Part shown: one piece after another, positions 44,394-57,430 of the stretch
Numbering within the stretch: the first letter of the stretch is position 1
How the letters are laid out: each line of letters starts with the position of its first letter
NCBI RefSeq assembly: GCF_028640845.1
Contig: NC_080541.1
Span: forward strand, 159,782,502 to 159,846,501
Length of the DNA: 64,000 nt
Direction of reading: 5' to 3'
Source: Ahaetulla prasina
Lineage: Eukaryota; Chordata; Lepidosauria; Squamata; Colubridae
Program-made: the position numbers and the translations under genes
The notes under the pieces: generated by a model
Databases searched by the model: none
Seen by the model: only the letters and a program-made list of their open reading frames with translations
What the model was told of the DNA's origin: nothing

Positions 44394-46688
44394 ATCAGCC
44401 TTTCCAATATTGGTGCTTTTCAGAATGATTGGAATTACAACTCCTAGGATCCAGTCAAAAACTGGAAGACACTTGGCCTAAGAAAGTTTGCCCTATCAAA
44501 ATTACAAAAGTACAATTAAATAATTGTAGTTATTTCTATTTGTTCTTCTTAACTGACCCCTGAAATATATAACAAAAGAGACGTTTTCCTTAGTATCTTT
44601 CTAATCTGTTCATTGTCTACATGAATTTTACACTTTAATTTTACAATAAAAACATGATGCAGCTCATATTCTTTTTTCAGATGATATTTGTATTTGGTAA
44701 ACAGGAACTAATAATTAAAACTGTTAAAAGAAATATTTAAATTTTAGGTTGTATCATATAGCTACATGCATGTAAATAAGTCCTATTAAATATAGCATGA
44801 TCACACAGGAATGTACTGGAAAAAAATTAAAGGAGAAATATTTAACTTTGCATGATATACCAACAATTCATGCTCAGGATTTTGAAAAGGATTTCAGTAT
44901 CTATTTCTTATATGTAATATTCTTCTTTGGAAATATATGGTTAAACTAAATATGTTTTATATGCAGAATTGTGTGGTGATTAATTAAAAATAGAACATTA
45001 ATGTAATGTGCAATATTAAATCATCAATATGCAGCTATATATTAATGATAGATATACATAGATATATATACAGCAAAAAAAGGACTTCTTTCTTAGATTT
45101 ATGATGTGCTCCTCCATATATCAAAATTAAATGGTAACTTATCTATATAAGTATGAATTCTGCTTTCAGAATGAAATATAAGCAATTCTTGGAGCAATCA
45201 AGCATAGCTAAGTATTTTCACATTTAACTATATATTTCAAAAATCTGAATCTGGCTACACATGCCCAGATGATAAAAAGGTTGAAGAAGTAAATAATGAA
45301 CTTTGATACCATGGGCTCGGTGTGTTTGTGGTATTATTTATGCCAGAAAATCATAACTGTTATAAGATCAGCCTCTACCATTGAAGAAAAGATGCCCAGA
45401 ATCTTGCTAAATTTGACCAAAAAAAAAAGAACAGGGGAAAAAAAATCAAATTTCCCCGCCCTGTTTGGAGAGACTAGAAGGCATTTCCTAAGTGAGTTCA
45501 CATAAAAGTGCATTGGTAAAAGTATGTGATTTAAATGATTAAAACCTAATTTTTCTTTCCACCAACAGTAAGGTCCAATGAATAAAATCCATTCTGAAAG
45601 AATACAATAGCTGGCAAATGACTAATTTTTGCCCAGTTTAACTCTTACCTTTTATTCTAACAATTTCTCAACTTTTCAGAAGAAAAGGACATGCTTCCAA
45701 AATTGACTCTTTGCTCTTCCCTCCAGTGGGATCTGCCACTGGATCAAAAATCAGAAGAGAAAAATAATATTTCTATCCATGGGAGCCAAATTCTGCACTT
45801 AACTCAAATTGCAAGATGAAAGGAAAGAGGGAAAACATGAACATTCTATGGTAGTTGGAAATTTTTATTTAGAGAGACTCTTCAGCTTTCCAAAGGGGGG
45901 GAAATTCCTGACACAAGTACATAAGCATAATTTATACTACACTATGTTATACTGACACTCATCATTTAGTTTCAATTTAAATTTGCTGTTAAATTTCGGG
46001 GGGGGGGGTGTTTCTGTGCGTCATTCAAATAATTGTTTGATAGTTTATTCAGAAAGAACATTGAAGAAAATTAAAGAGAATTTGAGAGAGGGAATATGGA
46101 CACTAAAGAAAATCTGATGCTTTATGCCTCCCCACTGATATGATAACTTTTCCAGGCCTCATTATTTTAAATAAAGTAACTGAATTGTAGTTTTTCTTCA
46201 TAGTTGAGTAAAGAAGTTAAAAGTGACCATTGTATGGGTAATCTATACTCTGGCTTCTTTAACAAACAATTTTGCAATGATGATATTTTATACAAGAGAA
46301 AATTTCAATTTGGGCCAACAGTTAGTAAATATCGATAAAATTAGCTATAGTCACAATATTTATAATTTATTATTATGCAGAGCAATTTGTATAATACAAA
46401 ACTAAGAGTTTTAATGATGCTTCCATAACCTAATCCATCTGTTATATCTGTTCTATAATTAAAATGTGCCGGTGTGCTATCTTGCCTTTATGAGTGAGTT
46501 TTGTTTACTATTTATTTTTCATATGATATACATTTAGTGTAAAAATCAGAGCATTTTGTAGAATAAAAGAACAGTTAATATGTGCAAAAGGTGATTCCAA
46601 TATGCAATGAAAAACAAGCAAGTTACTGCATCATTTGTTATCTATTTAGGCAATTCTACCTATTTGCTATCTATTTGCTACCAATCTG
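44394..46688. other. Intron 5 sequence, no gene seen
   Basis: About 2.3 kb of AT-rich intron. A run of nine G lies near 46000. No repeat family or exon is recognised. Confidence 0.5.
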
Positions 46689-46783
46689 TGGACCCAGATT
46701 GTTGGGGGCAATATGCTGACTCTGTAAACCACTTAGAGAGGGCTGTAAAACAACTATAAGTCTAAGTGCTATTGCTATTGCTA
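46689..46783 (+). mobile_element. tRNA SINE family 2, 3' fragment
   Basis: GACCCAGATTGTTGGGGGCA, then ATATGCTGACTCTGTAAACC, and the tail AAGTCTAAGTGCTATTGCTA. The head is missing. Confidence 0.75.
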
Positions 46784-47830
46784 TCTGTAGAAATTCAGTG
46801 TTGTTTTGGAGTCAAAATGAAAGGTAGTTTTAATATGTACATGACTCAAACAGAAGAAGCAAGCAAAGGATATGACAGGGTCTACAAGGATAGGTCTCTT
46901 CCAAAGAGGCCAAGGAGTTCAAATGATGTCACATCATGATGTGATTGGACAAACAATGTACTGTATTTCTCTTATTTCATGTCATAATACAACTAATAAC
47001 ATAACTATTGTAAGTTACATAATTTGTATCATTTGCTTCACGAAGATGACATGATCACTGGGGCTTCCACCAAATGCTTTTATTTAAAACAGCAATGAAT
47101 TAAAAAGGGTGTCAATCAATAAAAGGAGACTGTATCATCACTACTGACATCCTGTTGCTCTGAATGTCAAAATCAAGAAATCAATTTATCCTGACTCTTC
47201 TTTAGAAAGGAAGCCAAAATGTCATTTCCTTTAAACAAGTTTTGCTGGTATTGTTGATACATCTAAAGCCACTAAACTAAGCAAAAGCTTGGATCTGGGT
47301 TCTCTAAATATTGTCGAACCCAAAGTACAGCATCTAAACATGCCTGCTAAAGTTGCTGAAAATTGTTAGTAAATAACATTTGGACACCTCCAAGTTTCTC
47401 ATGTCTGAACTAAACCAAATAACAGATATTTGCAATGGTTAGAGGAGGAGAGGAGGAGAGTAGAGGATAGAGACTGATTCCCGAAGCAAACATACAAGAC
47501 TAAAGTGAAGTTCAAGATCTGTGTTTGTCAAAGATTCCTTTTTATGCTTCTTATAAAAGTTCTGATCATGCAGAGAGATCCCAGTGTAGCTCTTCAGCTG
47601 ACTATACAGGATATACATAATGTACACAGACTTCTTATAAATAGGGCTTAATTTCCAAGCCATCAACGTATCATCTAGATAAATCAAATAATTTTCATTT
47701 GCTTCCTCAAAAAATAAATTCAGTAAACAAAGTGCATTGTTATTACACTGCCTTGCTTTGAACCCATATTAAATATTTTTTGCCTTTCCAGCTACTTTGG
47801 TAGTGTCCAAGACAAGGAGTGAATAGAGTT
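46784..47830. other. Intron 5 sequence, no gene seen
   Basis: No repeat or exon is recognised. A GAGGAG-rich patch lies at 47440-47460. Confidence 0.5.
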
Positions 47831-48066
47831 TCTGGAAAGTGCTTATAACTCCCAGACCAGAGTTCCTCAACCTTGGCAACATTGAGGTTCATGGAGTTCA
47901 ATCTGCTGGCTTGGGAATTCTGAGCAGAGATTCTGGAAAGTGCTTATAACTCCTAGACAAGAATTTCTCAGTCTTGGCAACATTAAATGGAGTTCAATCT
48001 GCTGACTGGTGAATTTTGAAAATTGAGGTCCATATATCTTAAAGTTGCTAAGTTTGAGAAACACTG
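47831..48066. mobile_element. hAT MITE with partial tandem duplication
   Basis: Right end TTTGAGAAACACTG at 48066, left end AGAATTTCTCAGTCTTGGCA near 47959. Flanks TCCTAGAC and TCCTAGTC (7 of 8) act as target duplication. A direct 101-bp duplication (47831-47931 and 47932 on) copies the left flank TCTGGAAAGTGCTTATAACT together with the element's left half. Confidence 0.75.
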
Positions 48067-48074
48067 TCCTAGTC

Positions 48075-48397
48075 TTATGGTCTGCTTTTAAAGTCATTTG
48101 CTAATCTTTACCTTACTGTGCCCTGATTCTCCTGAACTGTGAGCAATTCTTGCATTCTTGCTGTTTATTCCTAGTATTCAGTTACAGCTTGCCCTGCTCC
48201 TTCACAAGTGAAAATGAAAGAGTTTCATTCTAAAATGAATCGTAGTTTTATTTCACTATTTGTCCCCATTTGTATCATTTCATGTATACATTTATTGGGT
48301 ATCTTGTCCATTTTTTCCTGAATCAAGAAACCAAGTCTCAATTTAGACTTCCTTAAATTTAAGAGACTTGTGCTGAAGGAAGGAAATGTGTTCTATG
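48075..48397. other. Intron 5 sequence, no gene seen
   Basis: No feature is recognised. Confidence 0.5.
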
Positions 48398-48405
48398 GTC
48401 AAATA

Positions 48406-48668
48406 CAGAGGTATCAAACTTGATTTCATTGAGGGGCCACATCAGGGTCGGGTTTGACCTCGGGGTGTGTGTGGCCAGGATGGCACCACTCATGTCGGGG
48501 ATGTCTGTGGTGGCCCAAGTGCTCTGCTGGCGAAAATGGAGATCAGGAGAGCCACTCCATTTTCACTGGCAGAGGCACTGCGGGCTGATCCTTCACTGTT
48601 TCCATGGGCCAGATCTAAACACCCCATAGCCCGGATCCGGCCAGCAGGCCTTGAGTTTGACAACCCTG
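48406..48668. mobile_element. hAT MITE, family of 5938
   Basis: Ends CAGAGGTATCAAACTTG and GAGTTTGACAACCCTG, with GTCAAATA and GTCTAATG flanks (6 of 8). The interior GGCCACATCAGGGTCGGGTT and CTGCTGGCGAAAATGGA matches the left part of the 5938 element. Confidence 0.75.
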
Positions 48669-48925
48669 GTCTAATGTGTATGCACTGTTGTTTGCATAGA
48701 TGATAGTCCTTTGCTAAATTACAGACTATTAGAAAACCATGGCACTAGCATTTTTTTTGTAAATGTGGCATCAATAGTTTTCATAGTTTGTATTTATTTC
48801 CATTTTTTGCTATCCTATTTTGGTATAAGGTAATGTATTTCACCCACATATATATAAGTTAAAAATGCAAATATATTTGCATGTTAATTCTAACAGAGTA
48901 CTTTCCCTTTTCTCCCCCATTCTAG

Positions 48926-49077
48926 ATTGATCAATGGGCAACAAGGAATTACTATAAACAGCTATAGTTCAAGATCATTTTTAAATTTCAACAATGTGAC
49001 AGAAGAGCATTTTGGCAACTATACATGTGTCGCTGCCAACAAATTAGGCACAACCAATGCCAGCCTGCTTCTTAACC
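48926..49077 (+). CDS. NEGR1: NEGR1 exon (second half of Ig domain 3)
   Basis: Exon 6 by analogy. The acceptor is TCTCCCCCATTCTAG, and the donor GTAAGT begins at 49078. AA from exon 5 plus the first A restores Lys, then [35 protein letters not shown] and [11 protein letters not shown]. The G-x-Y-x-C motif completes the Ig3 disulphide with the IRC of exon 5. N-glycosylation sequons are NVT, NYT and NAS. The exon ends one base into the codon that should start the linker to the GPI-anchor segment. That segment lies in a later exon, not found up to 64000. The open frame running on past 49077 is intron. Confidence 0.96.
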
Positions 49078-51110
49078 GTAAGTCCAGAAAAAATATGAGA
49101 AACGTTCATGTGGTAGGTTTCTTTTTTCTTCTTATCTCCCCTGAAGGGAAAAACAATTGTAATAGTTTGTCTACTTCAGGTTCTCTTTGTGCCCTGGGTT
49201 AAAAGTACATCCTTAGGCTGCTCAATTTCCACCTGAATCTTGAGGTCAGCAGTCTCGGAGTGTGATTACATCAGACCTAGGATTAAATCAAATCTCTGGC
49301 AGGTTTATACATTGCCCGATGAGATCTTTCTTTTTCAAGAAGTAGTCCAGTAATGGGCCATTAGATGAATATTAGGCATGCATTTTTTGGAATTCCTAAA
49401 TGTTCTTTCAGTCCATGTTATGGCATAATAATGGTACATATATCATGGTATCGTGATGTTCACAAAGACATTCAGCTTTTGCACTTGTCCTGAGAAAAGG
49501 AGGGCTTTGACAGCACCAATATGGATTGGTCACAAAATAAGTTGTTAACACTTCGCAGCATAGTTTCGTAAGTGAGGGTGAGTGTACACTAAAACAGTGG
49601 TGGACCTACGATAATGATGGTCAAAGGTTTTAACAATAAAAAGAGTGATATTAATTTTGAAGTGTGAACTCTGATACTGTAGCTGCTGCCACTTGCCATG
49701 TTATATACCTTATGTGTAACTCTTTTGGAATTCAGTTAGTTGACAATAAGCAATTGACTGGCACATTTCACTGGGTGTTACAATAAGTAGAACTTGTTGA
49801 AAAAAATTGCCTACCACTTTTAAATTAGACTTTGATTTCTTAATTAAAATGTGCATGAATAAAATAAAGCTGGTGATACATTAGGAAGATACAACAAATA
49901 ATTGAGTGGTTGGAATAGAGTAATTAGAAAAGCTGCCAATACTAACTAAGAATACAGAGCCCCTGTTGGCCAACTATCTTTATTCCCCTGCAGTGTTACT
50001 ATTGGTATATGAAGACAAAGTGATTTTATCATGACTCTGTCACAAAGCTTGCTGCAGCCCTGAAGCAACTGTTTCTGTTAGTGTAGAAGACAGCACATTT
50101 CAGCTTTGGCAAAATTCCTACTATCTCAGAATCCAGCTAATTAACTGCTTCTGTTTGTGTTTCTTTAAAAGAATTTGAATACCTACGAAAGAACAACAGA
50201 GATTGCATCTTCTTTCACAAATTCTGTACTAAGGATGTAAGATTATGCAGTCTCTGTGGTACTTCCAATGTTAAACAACTCACAGGATGAACCTTGTTAA
50301 CGGCAGAAGATTGAGTATCAACTCATATATTTAAAATACCTTTCTGACATTCACAGTGTTATTATGCCTGGCTTGTAAATTGAATGCTGAGACGAAGTGC
50401 TCTGAAATAATAATACAATATAATATAAAAATCACTAATGAAAAATTGGTGGGAACATACAAGTTGAAAAAGTCATCAAAAATGAGCAGGTTAAAATATT
50501 GTGGAATTTCCAAATACAACCTGTTAAAGCCTTGAGGCATAACTTAACTTTGGTTAAAAAAGAAAAAAGAAAGTATGGATAATAGAATAGGGGATAGTAG
50601 AAAACAAAGATTTGTTGGTGGGCGGGGAAATCACAACATGTCAAGATCTGAAAATCAAAATTGGAAGTTTATGGCAAAAACCAACCATGCTGGCACTAGT
50701 GGTTATCAGCACAGATACCAAAAATTTAGAAATTTCATCTGTCAATTATAAAAATTCCCACTGCTTAGAACTATACCCTAATACATTGTGACAACCTAGG
50801 TTTTTACGAAGAACTCAAGGCATATGAAGGCCAATATTGGCTAAATAACTGGCGGTTATGGATTTCACATTGTTGTGTGGTAAATAATAATAATTCATAG
50901 TATGAGCCAACCTTTGATTTAAAAATATCTTCTTTGGATGCACCTTTGATGTGACCTTCAAGCTACATCACATTATTAGGACAAAGTAGTTTCTAAGATA
51001 CATTTACATTTATTAAATATATTTATTAAAACCAATAAAAAGTCTACTGAAAATAGGTGTACAGTTCTGTTTGTTTATATCGTAATATATAAACAGCTAT
51101 GTTTGGATAT
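49078..51110 (+). other. NEGR1: Start of NEGR1 intron 6, no other gene
   Basis: The donor GTAAGT opens an intron that continues past the window end (more than 14.9 kb). This first 2 kb is AT-rich and free of repeats I recognise. Confidence 0.6.
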
Positions 51111-52320
51111 TATTATTTATTATTTATGTATTTGTCAACAAGTAAACAAATAATATAAACTTAGACATGAACACATGGGGAAAAAATGGCACAAAAAAGG
51201 CTATAAATAGGCAAAACATAGCCATAAACATATAGAATGATTACATATAATTGGGAACAGTACGACAGGGATGATAGGCATGCTGGTACGCCTCCTTAGG
51301 GACCTGTTAAGAAACATGAAAGGTCCACAGTAGATAGTTTAAACTGAAAGGTATGGGGACTAAAGAGACTACCAATAGGATCAGGTAGAGTGTTCCAGAC
51401 ATTTACTACTCTGTTGCACAATTAAGATTAGAGCGAATTACATTGAGTTTAAATCTATTAATAGCCCTTGTGTTATTATGGTTGAAATTAAAGTACTCAT
51501 TTACAGGTAGAACATTTTGATTAATAATCTTATGAACTAAACATAGTTCGGAATGTAGATGACATAGTTCGAGGCTATCGAGACCTAAAATTTCAAGCCT
51601 GGTGGTATAGGGAATTTTATTCTAGTAAAATATCTCTGGATCCTGTCTAATGAATTGATGTCTGAAATGCAGTGAGGGTTCCAGGGAGGTGAGCAGTATT
51701 CAAGTGTAGGTCTTGCAAAGGTTTATATGCTCTAGTTTGGAGTGTAGTGTTACCAGAGAGAAAACTTCATAAAATAAGATTTACAACTCTTAATGCCTTT
51801 TTTGCAATGATATTACAGTGAGCTCTGGGACTTAGATCCTTTGAAATGAGTACTCCTAAGTCTTTGACAGAGTGTGGGTCAACTTTTAGATCATTTCCAG
51901 CCAGCAAATAATTGATATTCTTATTTCTTTTGCCAATGTATAGGACTGAGCATTTGTTAGCAGAGATTTGGAATTGCCAATTGTTTGACCATTCAGATAC
52001 ATAGTTTAAGTCATTTTGAAGGGTAGCAGAGTTGTATGTGGTGCTGAATAGTTTAACATCGTCATCAAAGAGGACACAGCTGCTTATAATTTGATCACAA
52101 AGGTCATTGTTATATAGCAGAAAGAATGTTGGACCTAGAACGCTGCCTTGGGAAACACCACTGTTAACAGGTGCAGGATTTGATAGGGCGCTGCCTATTT
52201 TGGCCGCTTGTTGCCTGTTTGACAGGAACGCAGCTATCCAATTATGTAGAGGTCCAGAAATGCCATAAGATTTTAGTTTCAGAAGTAGTTTGTTGTGCAC
52301 TACTGAATCAAAGGTATATA
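51111..52320 (-). pseudogene. L3/CR1-like LINE, RT C-terminal half and 3' UTR
   Basis: The minus frame 52300-51767 (177 codons) reads LLLKLKSYGISGPLHNW, then GVSQGSVLGPTFFLLYNND, then CVLFDDDVKLFSTTYNSATL, and later SVKDLGVLISKDLSPRAH. The RT catalytic box is F-D-D-D where the family has F-A-D-D. The rest is open. The 3' UTR (about 51760-51111) carries ATGCTGGTACGCCTCCTTAG and GGGAACAGTACGACAGGGAT, like the copies at 16030 and 54246. The tail is T/A-rich (ATTATTTATTATTTATG). It is 5'-truncated near 52320. Confidence 0.85.
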
Positions 52321-52897
52321 CCCATATGACTTATAAGAAACACATACTTTTTCATACCAGATCGAGGCTTAACTCAAGGTCACTATTACATGTGATAATT
52401 ATTTGTGACTTTACTTGATTTCTTTGAAACTGGGAATTCCGCTAAGTAGAAAAAAATAGCGCTGTTACACCCAGAATTGTATCCCATAGCAAGACAAAGG
52501 TAAGAACTTTGGCTCAACATTTTTAATCTCTGACCAAACATAAAAGTTTTACTGATAACACAGTATATTATTCAACTGTATGTAAATAAAGTCTTCATTA
52601 ATTTGGTTTTTTTTAAAAACACCTCTGTAATTACAAGTTTTTCCATTTTCTGAAAATAGTTTTCCGACCAAGAATATATAATATTAATTTGTTAACAAAT
52701 CAACAGCTTAATGAACATTGGAGGAACTAGAGATAGTTTTTAGTATCAAATATTTCTTCTGACAACAAACTAAAAAGAAATGACGATTTTATTTGCTATT
52801 TCAGAGAATTCACAATACTACAGAGTAGAATTTACCACTATGATGTCAGAACACAAACTGAATCTCAGTATTTTTGATGAAGCTTAATAGGTCTTAA
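52321..52897. other. Intron 6 sequence, no gene seen
   Basis: AT-rich, nothing recognised. Confidence 0.5.
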
Positions 52898-52906
52898 TGC
52901 CTAGAG

Positions 52907-53139
52907 CTGTTAACGGCTAACCTTTTTGGCACCAAGTGCCAAAATTGGGGCACGCGCGCCGGAGCACATGCGCACCGGCCAGCTGCTCTCTTCCGGGATC
53001 CGGCACGCTGGACAGCTGATCTGGCTGGCATGCATGTGTGCACCGGAACCCAGAAGAGAGCAGCTGGCCAGTGCGCATGCCCACAGAGAGGACTCTGTGT
53101 GCCACCTCTGGCACACATGCCATAGGTTTGCCATCATGG
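52907..53139. mobile_element. hAT MITE with long internal hairpin
   Basis: Ends CTGTTAACGGCTAACCTT and ATAGGTTTGCCATCATGG, flanks GCCTAGAG and GCCTAGAT (7 of 8). The interior is GC-rich and folds: GGCCAGCTGCTCTCTTC near 52977 is the inverse of GAAGAGAGCAGCTGGCC near 53054. The overlapping open frames here are shadows of that palindrome. Confidence 0.8.
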
Positions 53140-53147
53140 GCCTAGAT

Positions 53148-54245
53148 ATCCAACAACTACAGGAATTAAACACATGTCTTTTCAGAGTGATAATAGAGGG
53201 TTTTTTGGTATTAATTGCATACACCACAGAAATGTGATTTGTTTTACAAAGAAGACAATCTCAGTGATAGAACAGATATGATGAAGTGCTTTTCCGGAAT
53301 CTTTCCTGTGAGTGTGAAGACTGCTCTGAACCTGGATGGACAATTTGTGGCAAAGTAAACAAGCCATCAGCAGCCAAAATAAATTCCAAATGCTACAGAT
53401 ATCTCATAGTGTCACGAGTAAAGCAACTAGATGCAATATTCTAATTAATTGTGACTAATCCATCATCTCGTCTATTCCAAAAATATCCTTTTTGAAATAC
53501 ATTGTCTGTACTTCAAGCAAATGCTGCAAGCTCTGTAGGGTTTCAGAGATAAATAACCATTTTAAGCTTATGGGCGTGTACTGTGGACAGTCCCATCCTG
53601 CCATCTAGGGGTTTATTTGAAATATTTCCATTGTTTACTTGCAGCTTTCTCTACAAAGTTTGTTCTTCTCAGGAATATGGAAAATTTGTCTATACTATAA
53701 ATAAAGGCACACATATTGTGATTCATTAAACCCATTCTCCCAAGGAGGCAAGCACTTCTATGCTACCTATTCAAGATAAAAAGCACAGGGTTTTTTTTAA
53801 TCTAAGTGAGACAAAGAATGAAGGAGCTAAGTCTCATTTAAATATGCAAACTCTGCTTTTGAGCACAGTGTCAAAACCAAATGAAAAGCACTTCCTTAAA
53901 AATAAAATAGAAAAATAAGGCTAACCTTAACTTTCATTACCAACGCTCCAATTTTAATCATTTTTCAAGTGCAAAGAAATGGCATAGTTTTTCAGTTAAA
54001 TATTTGTATGAAAAACTACCACAACTACTTTCAAAAGGCTAAAACCCTAAATACAATATCTTTGTATGTCAGGATACTGTATGCGTAGTCAGACAAACAA
54101 AATCCTTGAAAGGTATATTTGTTATGGGCTAAGTGTCTGCATATAGGTTTCTACGTTATCTGTGTATTAGAGTCATAAGATTGCAAGGAGTGTTTTTAGC
54201 CCTTTGTTCAAAAGGAGCCTCTGTTTGAGATGAAAGCTCTCCAGC
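53148..54245. other. Intron 6 sequence, no gene seen
   Basis: AT-rich, no repeat or exon recognised. Confidence 0.5.
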
Positions 54246-54480
54246 TTATTCAACATAATTTATTTTTTATTTTTTTTATTTTTGTCAAGCATGTATTTTA
54301 TGACAGATATAATTACAAATGTAATTATAAATACATGAAAAGGATACGAATAAAAAAAAACATTAGGACAGGAATGGTAGGTACGCTGGTGTGCTTATGC
54401 ATGCCCCTTACAGACCTCTTAGGAATGGGGTGAGGTCTACTGTAGACAGTCTAAGGTTAAAGTTTTGGAGGTTTGGGGAA
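54246..54480 (-). mobile_element. L3/CR1-like LINE 3' end
   Basis: T-rich tail TTTTTATTTTTTTTATTTTT, then TTGTCAAGCATGTATTTTAT, ATTAGGACAGGAATGGTAGG, and CTCTTAGGAATGGGGTGAGG. Same family as 16030 and 51111, 5'-truncated. Confidence 0.8.
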
Positions 54481-55933
54481 GAAAATAAATAATATTCATG
54501 ATTTCCCCGTTCTTCCTCTCAAACTTTCTTCAGGTGCCTCTGCATACCATTCTGAAATCACAGAAGATTAAAAGGTTTCCCAACTCCACAGAACAGTAGT
54601 TAGAGCTGCAAAGTCTAGGAAAGCTCTATCTTACTGCCTCTAGATTAAAACATAATTAGAATTCCCTCTAAAAATAATAAGTCTGTTTTTGTATTGGTCT
54701 GTTGAATCCATTGTGTAATGTCACATGTTTCAGCAGATGACAACACCTGGCGGACCATGTTTGAGTTTGTCAACTAAACTGCAATGAACCTGGTTAGTGT
54801 TAGGAAGTGAGAATCCCAGGAATCTTACTCTTAGCTGGGAAGTTAAAAAGCATTCCCAAAGAATATAGCAGCAACAAATACTGCCCTGTTGCAGTATATA
54901 TTTTTTTTGTTTAATTTTAATTTTGTTCACAGTTCTATCTGAAAAATATAATAATTTGGCAGTGGTATGTCGTATTTTTCAGATATTTGGCCTACATTGA
55001 AGAAGTTGAGAATTACTGACTTAGCCAAACAAAAGCAATTGTACATGATATTTTAAAGAGAATTTAGCTATATATTCCAAAGTGTTTATCACTGCAGAAT
55101 GCTAAAATGTCATTAAGCAGCTGTCACAGACTCATTTTAATGTTGGATTGTGTGATCTGTTTGTATACCTATCATATGTTTTCAGCTCTTTAGAGATGAA
55201 AGGTGCAATAGAAACGTTGAAATATGGTAATAATGCTGGTGAAATGTAAATACCATGTTGCCTTGAACATCTGCTTTAGCGAAAGAGGAAAGAAAAAAAA
55301 ATTTTACATCATGAAGAAAATGCTTTTCATTTTCCAACTAATGTAAGGTTCAGCAACAAACAGAATTTTTTAATCAAATCAAATTTAGGGAGAATATACA
55401 TTTGCTGTAATCTGTCATCTGAAAGAATGGAAAGAAGGAAAGATGAATATTCTATAAATGGAAGCAGCATAGGCAGTGTGCTGAAGCTAGCATCTAAAAA
55501 GAAAGGAGTCACATTTTAGAAGCTTAAGTCTCTTTTTAGTTGAAGTTTTGTTTGTATTGACAGGATTCTGATAAGGGATTTTGATAGTATGACCCCAGAG
55601 GTCCTACCCAGCCTGTTGACCACCCCACTGAAGCATACTATCAAAGAGTCCAGGAAATTCTCCTCACAATGGTGTGAGCAAATCTTGACAAATCTCTGTG
55701 AGATATTATCAGTAACCTGATAGACTTCCAACATGGTTATACATGCATTTTTCCCATTTACTGGCTGTGCTATATTTGCTCCTGTTGGTTGAAGTCATTC
55801 AGAATCAGTTCAAATAGCGTGCACATTTGCTGCTTATATGTCATCAAGATACCGCCAGTAAGCTTGAAATATCAAATTTATTATTATTATTAATTAATAA
55901 TTATTAATGCCCATATTAGGTAGTTCCTTCTTC
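54481..55933. other. Intron 6 sequence, no gene seen
   Basis: AT-rich, nothing recognised. Confidence 0.5.
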
Positions 55934-55941
55934 CCTTAAAC

Positions 55942-56334
55942 CAGGGGTCGGCAAACTTAAACACTCAAAGAGCCATTTGGACCTGTTTCCCACAGAAAAG
56001 AAAACACCGGGAGCCATAAAACCCTTTTGACATCTAAAATGAAGATAACACTGCATACATCACTTTCTACCTGTAATGCTATGCATAAAAAAAAACCTAT
56101 AGTGTGCTGCGTTTATAAAATCAATGACCTGCTACAGAGAAAACACATTTTTATTTCTGCATGCAACAAAAACATTTTGGACTCCAAAAAAAAAAAAAGA
56201 TGGGCCAAAAAGCTCAATAAATAACGTGCCGGCGGGTGTCACACATTGGCAATAGTGACACATATTTTGAGTGACAGGGAGCCGCAGCAGAAGGATGAAA
56301 GAGCTACATGCGGCTCCAGATTTCTGGACCTCTG
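55942..56334. mobile_element. 393-bp hAT-Charlie-like element
   Basis: Left end CAGGGGTCGGCAAACTTAA, then AAGAGCCATTTGGACC. Right end AGAGCTACATGCGGCTCCAG to TGGACCTCTG, a decayed inverse. Perfect target duplications CCTTAAAC at 55934-55941 and 56335-56342. The left end and GAGCC blocks are typical of Charlie-type hAT elements. No transposase is seen. Confidence 0.88.
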
Positions 56335-56342
56335 CCTTAAAC

Positions 56343-57430
56343 CAACACTCATTCAAAGTGGTAACTATCAGCTATATAAATGGAAATTCTAGTTTGCCAC
56401 AGTTGGCATTTTAGTTACCACTTTGAATGAGTGTTAATCTTTCTGACCATTTGCATAGCCCATGACACCAGTCATTTAATGTTGCAGGGATTCATTTAGA
56501 TGGAAAAGTGATTCCTTTGAATGGTACCCTTGGACTGAAAAAAAAACCAACAACTACAGACTAAAATTATATATTATTTATTTGTGTGCAGATGATGATC
56601 AATGCAAACATGTAAAAAGTCAGAATGAGCTATTTCTACTCTGTAGTGTGTAAATATTCTGCATGTGCACTTTAGATGAGAGTGTTAACGACTTAAAAAC
56701 TAAATATTTCAGTTCTTCAGGTCTAGTATGACTGCTTTTGGAAAGGGGGACACTGGGAAGACATGTTTTTCCACATTAGGATCTTACACTGGATACTTGG
56801 TTTGGATGCACAAATAATTCTAGATTTTGCAGCTGTATTTTGGTTTTTATTAGGGCCGTGCAATGGTTTTTACTGTATGAGGCAACTTCTCTTTGTCCCA
56901 CCTCTAATTCAAAATTCTTTGTGGAGTTACACCTCTGTTGTGTAATCAGAAATAGGAGAGGTATTATGCTCAGCCCCAAATGTTTTCTTTTGCTTTTTAA
57001 ATTACCTTCTGGCCTTTGGCTCAAATATCTTAACTATGAGAGGAGGAGGAAGAGAAGCTATTGATTAAAATTTTTCATGTTTACAATCATAAATTATATA
57101 GCTATGTTTTTTTTCTCTCATTTGATCTTGGAAATAGTATTTCCCACTACACTTTATATTTTAGTTCTATTTTAGTTTAGTTCTATTTAGTTCTATTTTG
57201 CCCTAACAAAAGATCAGTAAGTATGTTAGTATATTAAGCAATGTTACCTGAAATATCAAGGACAGAAAAAGCAGAACACAATCAAACTACAGTATATTGT
57301 AGGAAGTTAGCACTTACCCCTCTCCTAGAAGAATGAAATATTTTAGAAAATATTTTAGAAAATATTAAAAAAGACAGAATATTATATTTCCCTGGATGAG
57401 GAATGGAGAAACATGTTTTAAAGATAAAGC
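56343..57430. other. Intron 6 sequence, no gene seen
   Basis: Short A/T-rich repeats of TTAGTTCTATTT near 57160-57200. Two inverted copies of CAAAGTGGTAACT / AGTTACCACTTTG lie at 56356 and 56412. No gene is seen. Confidence 0.5.

Noticed and set aside
48927..49202. A 91-codon frame through the third NEGR1 exon as a complete small protein
   Set aside because: It starts at an internal TTG and reads through a GTAAGT donor into intron. Only 48926-49077 is exon.
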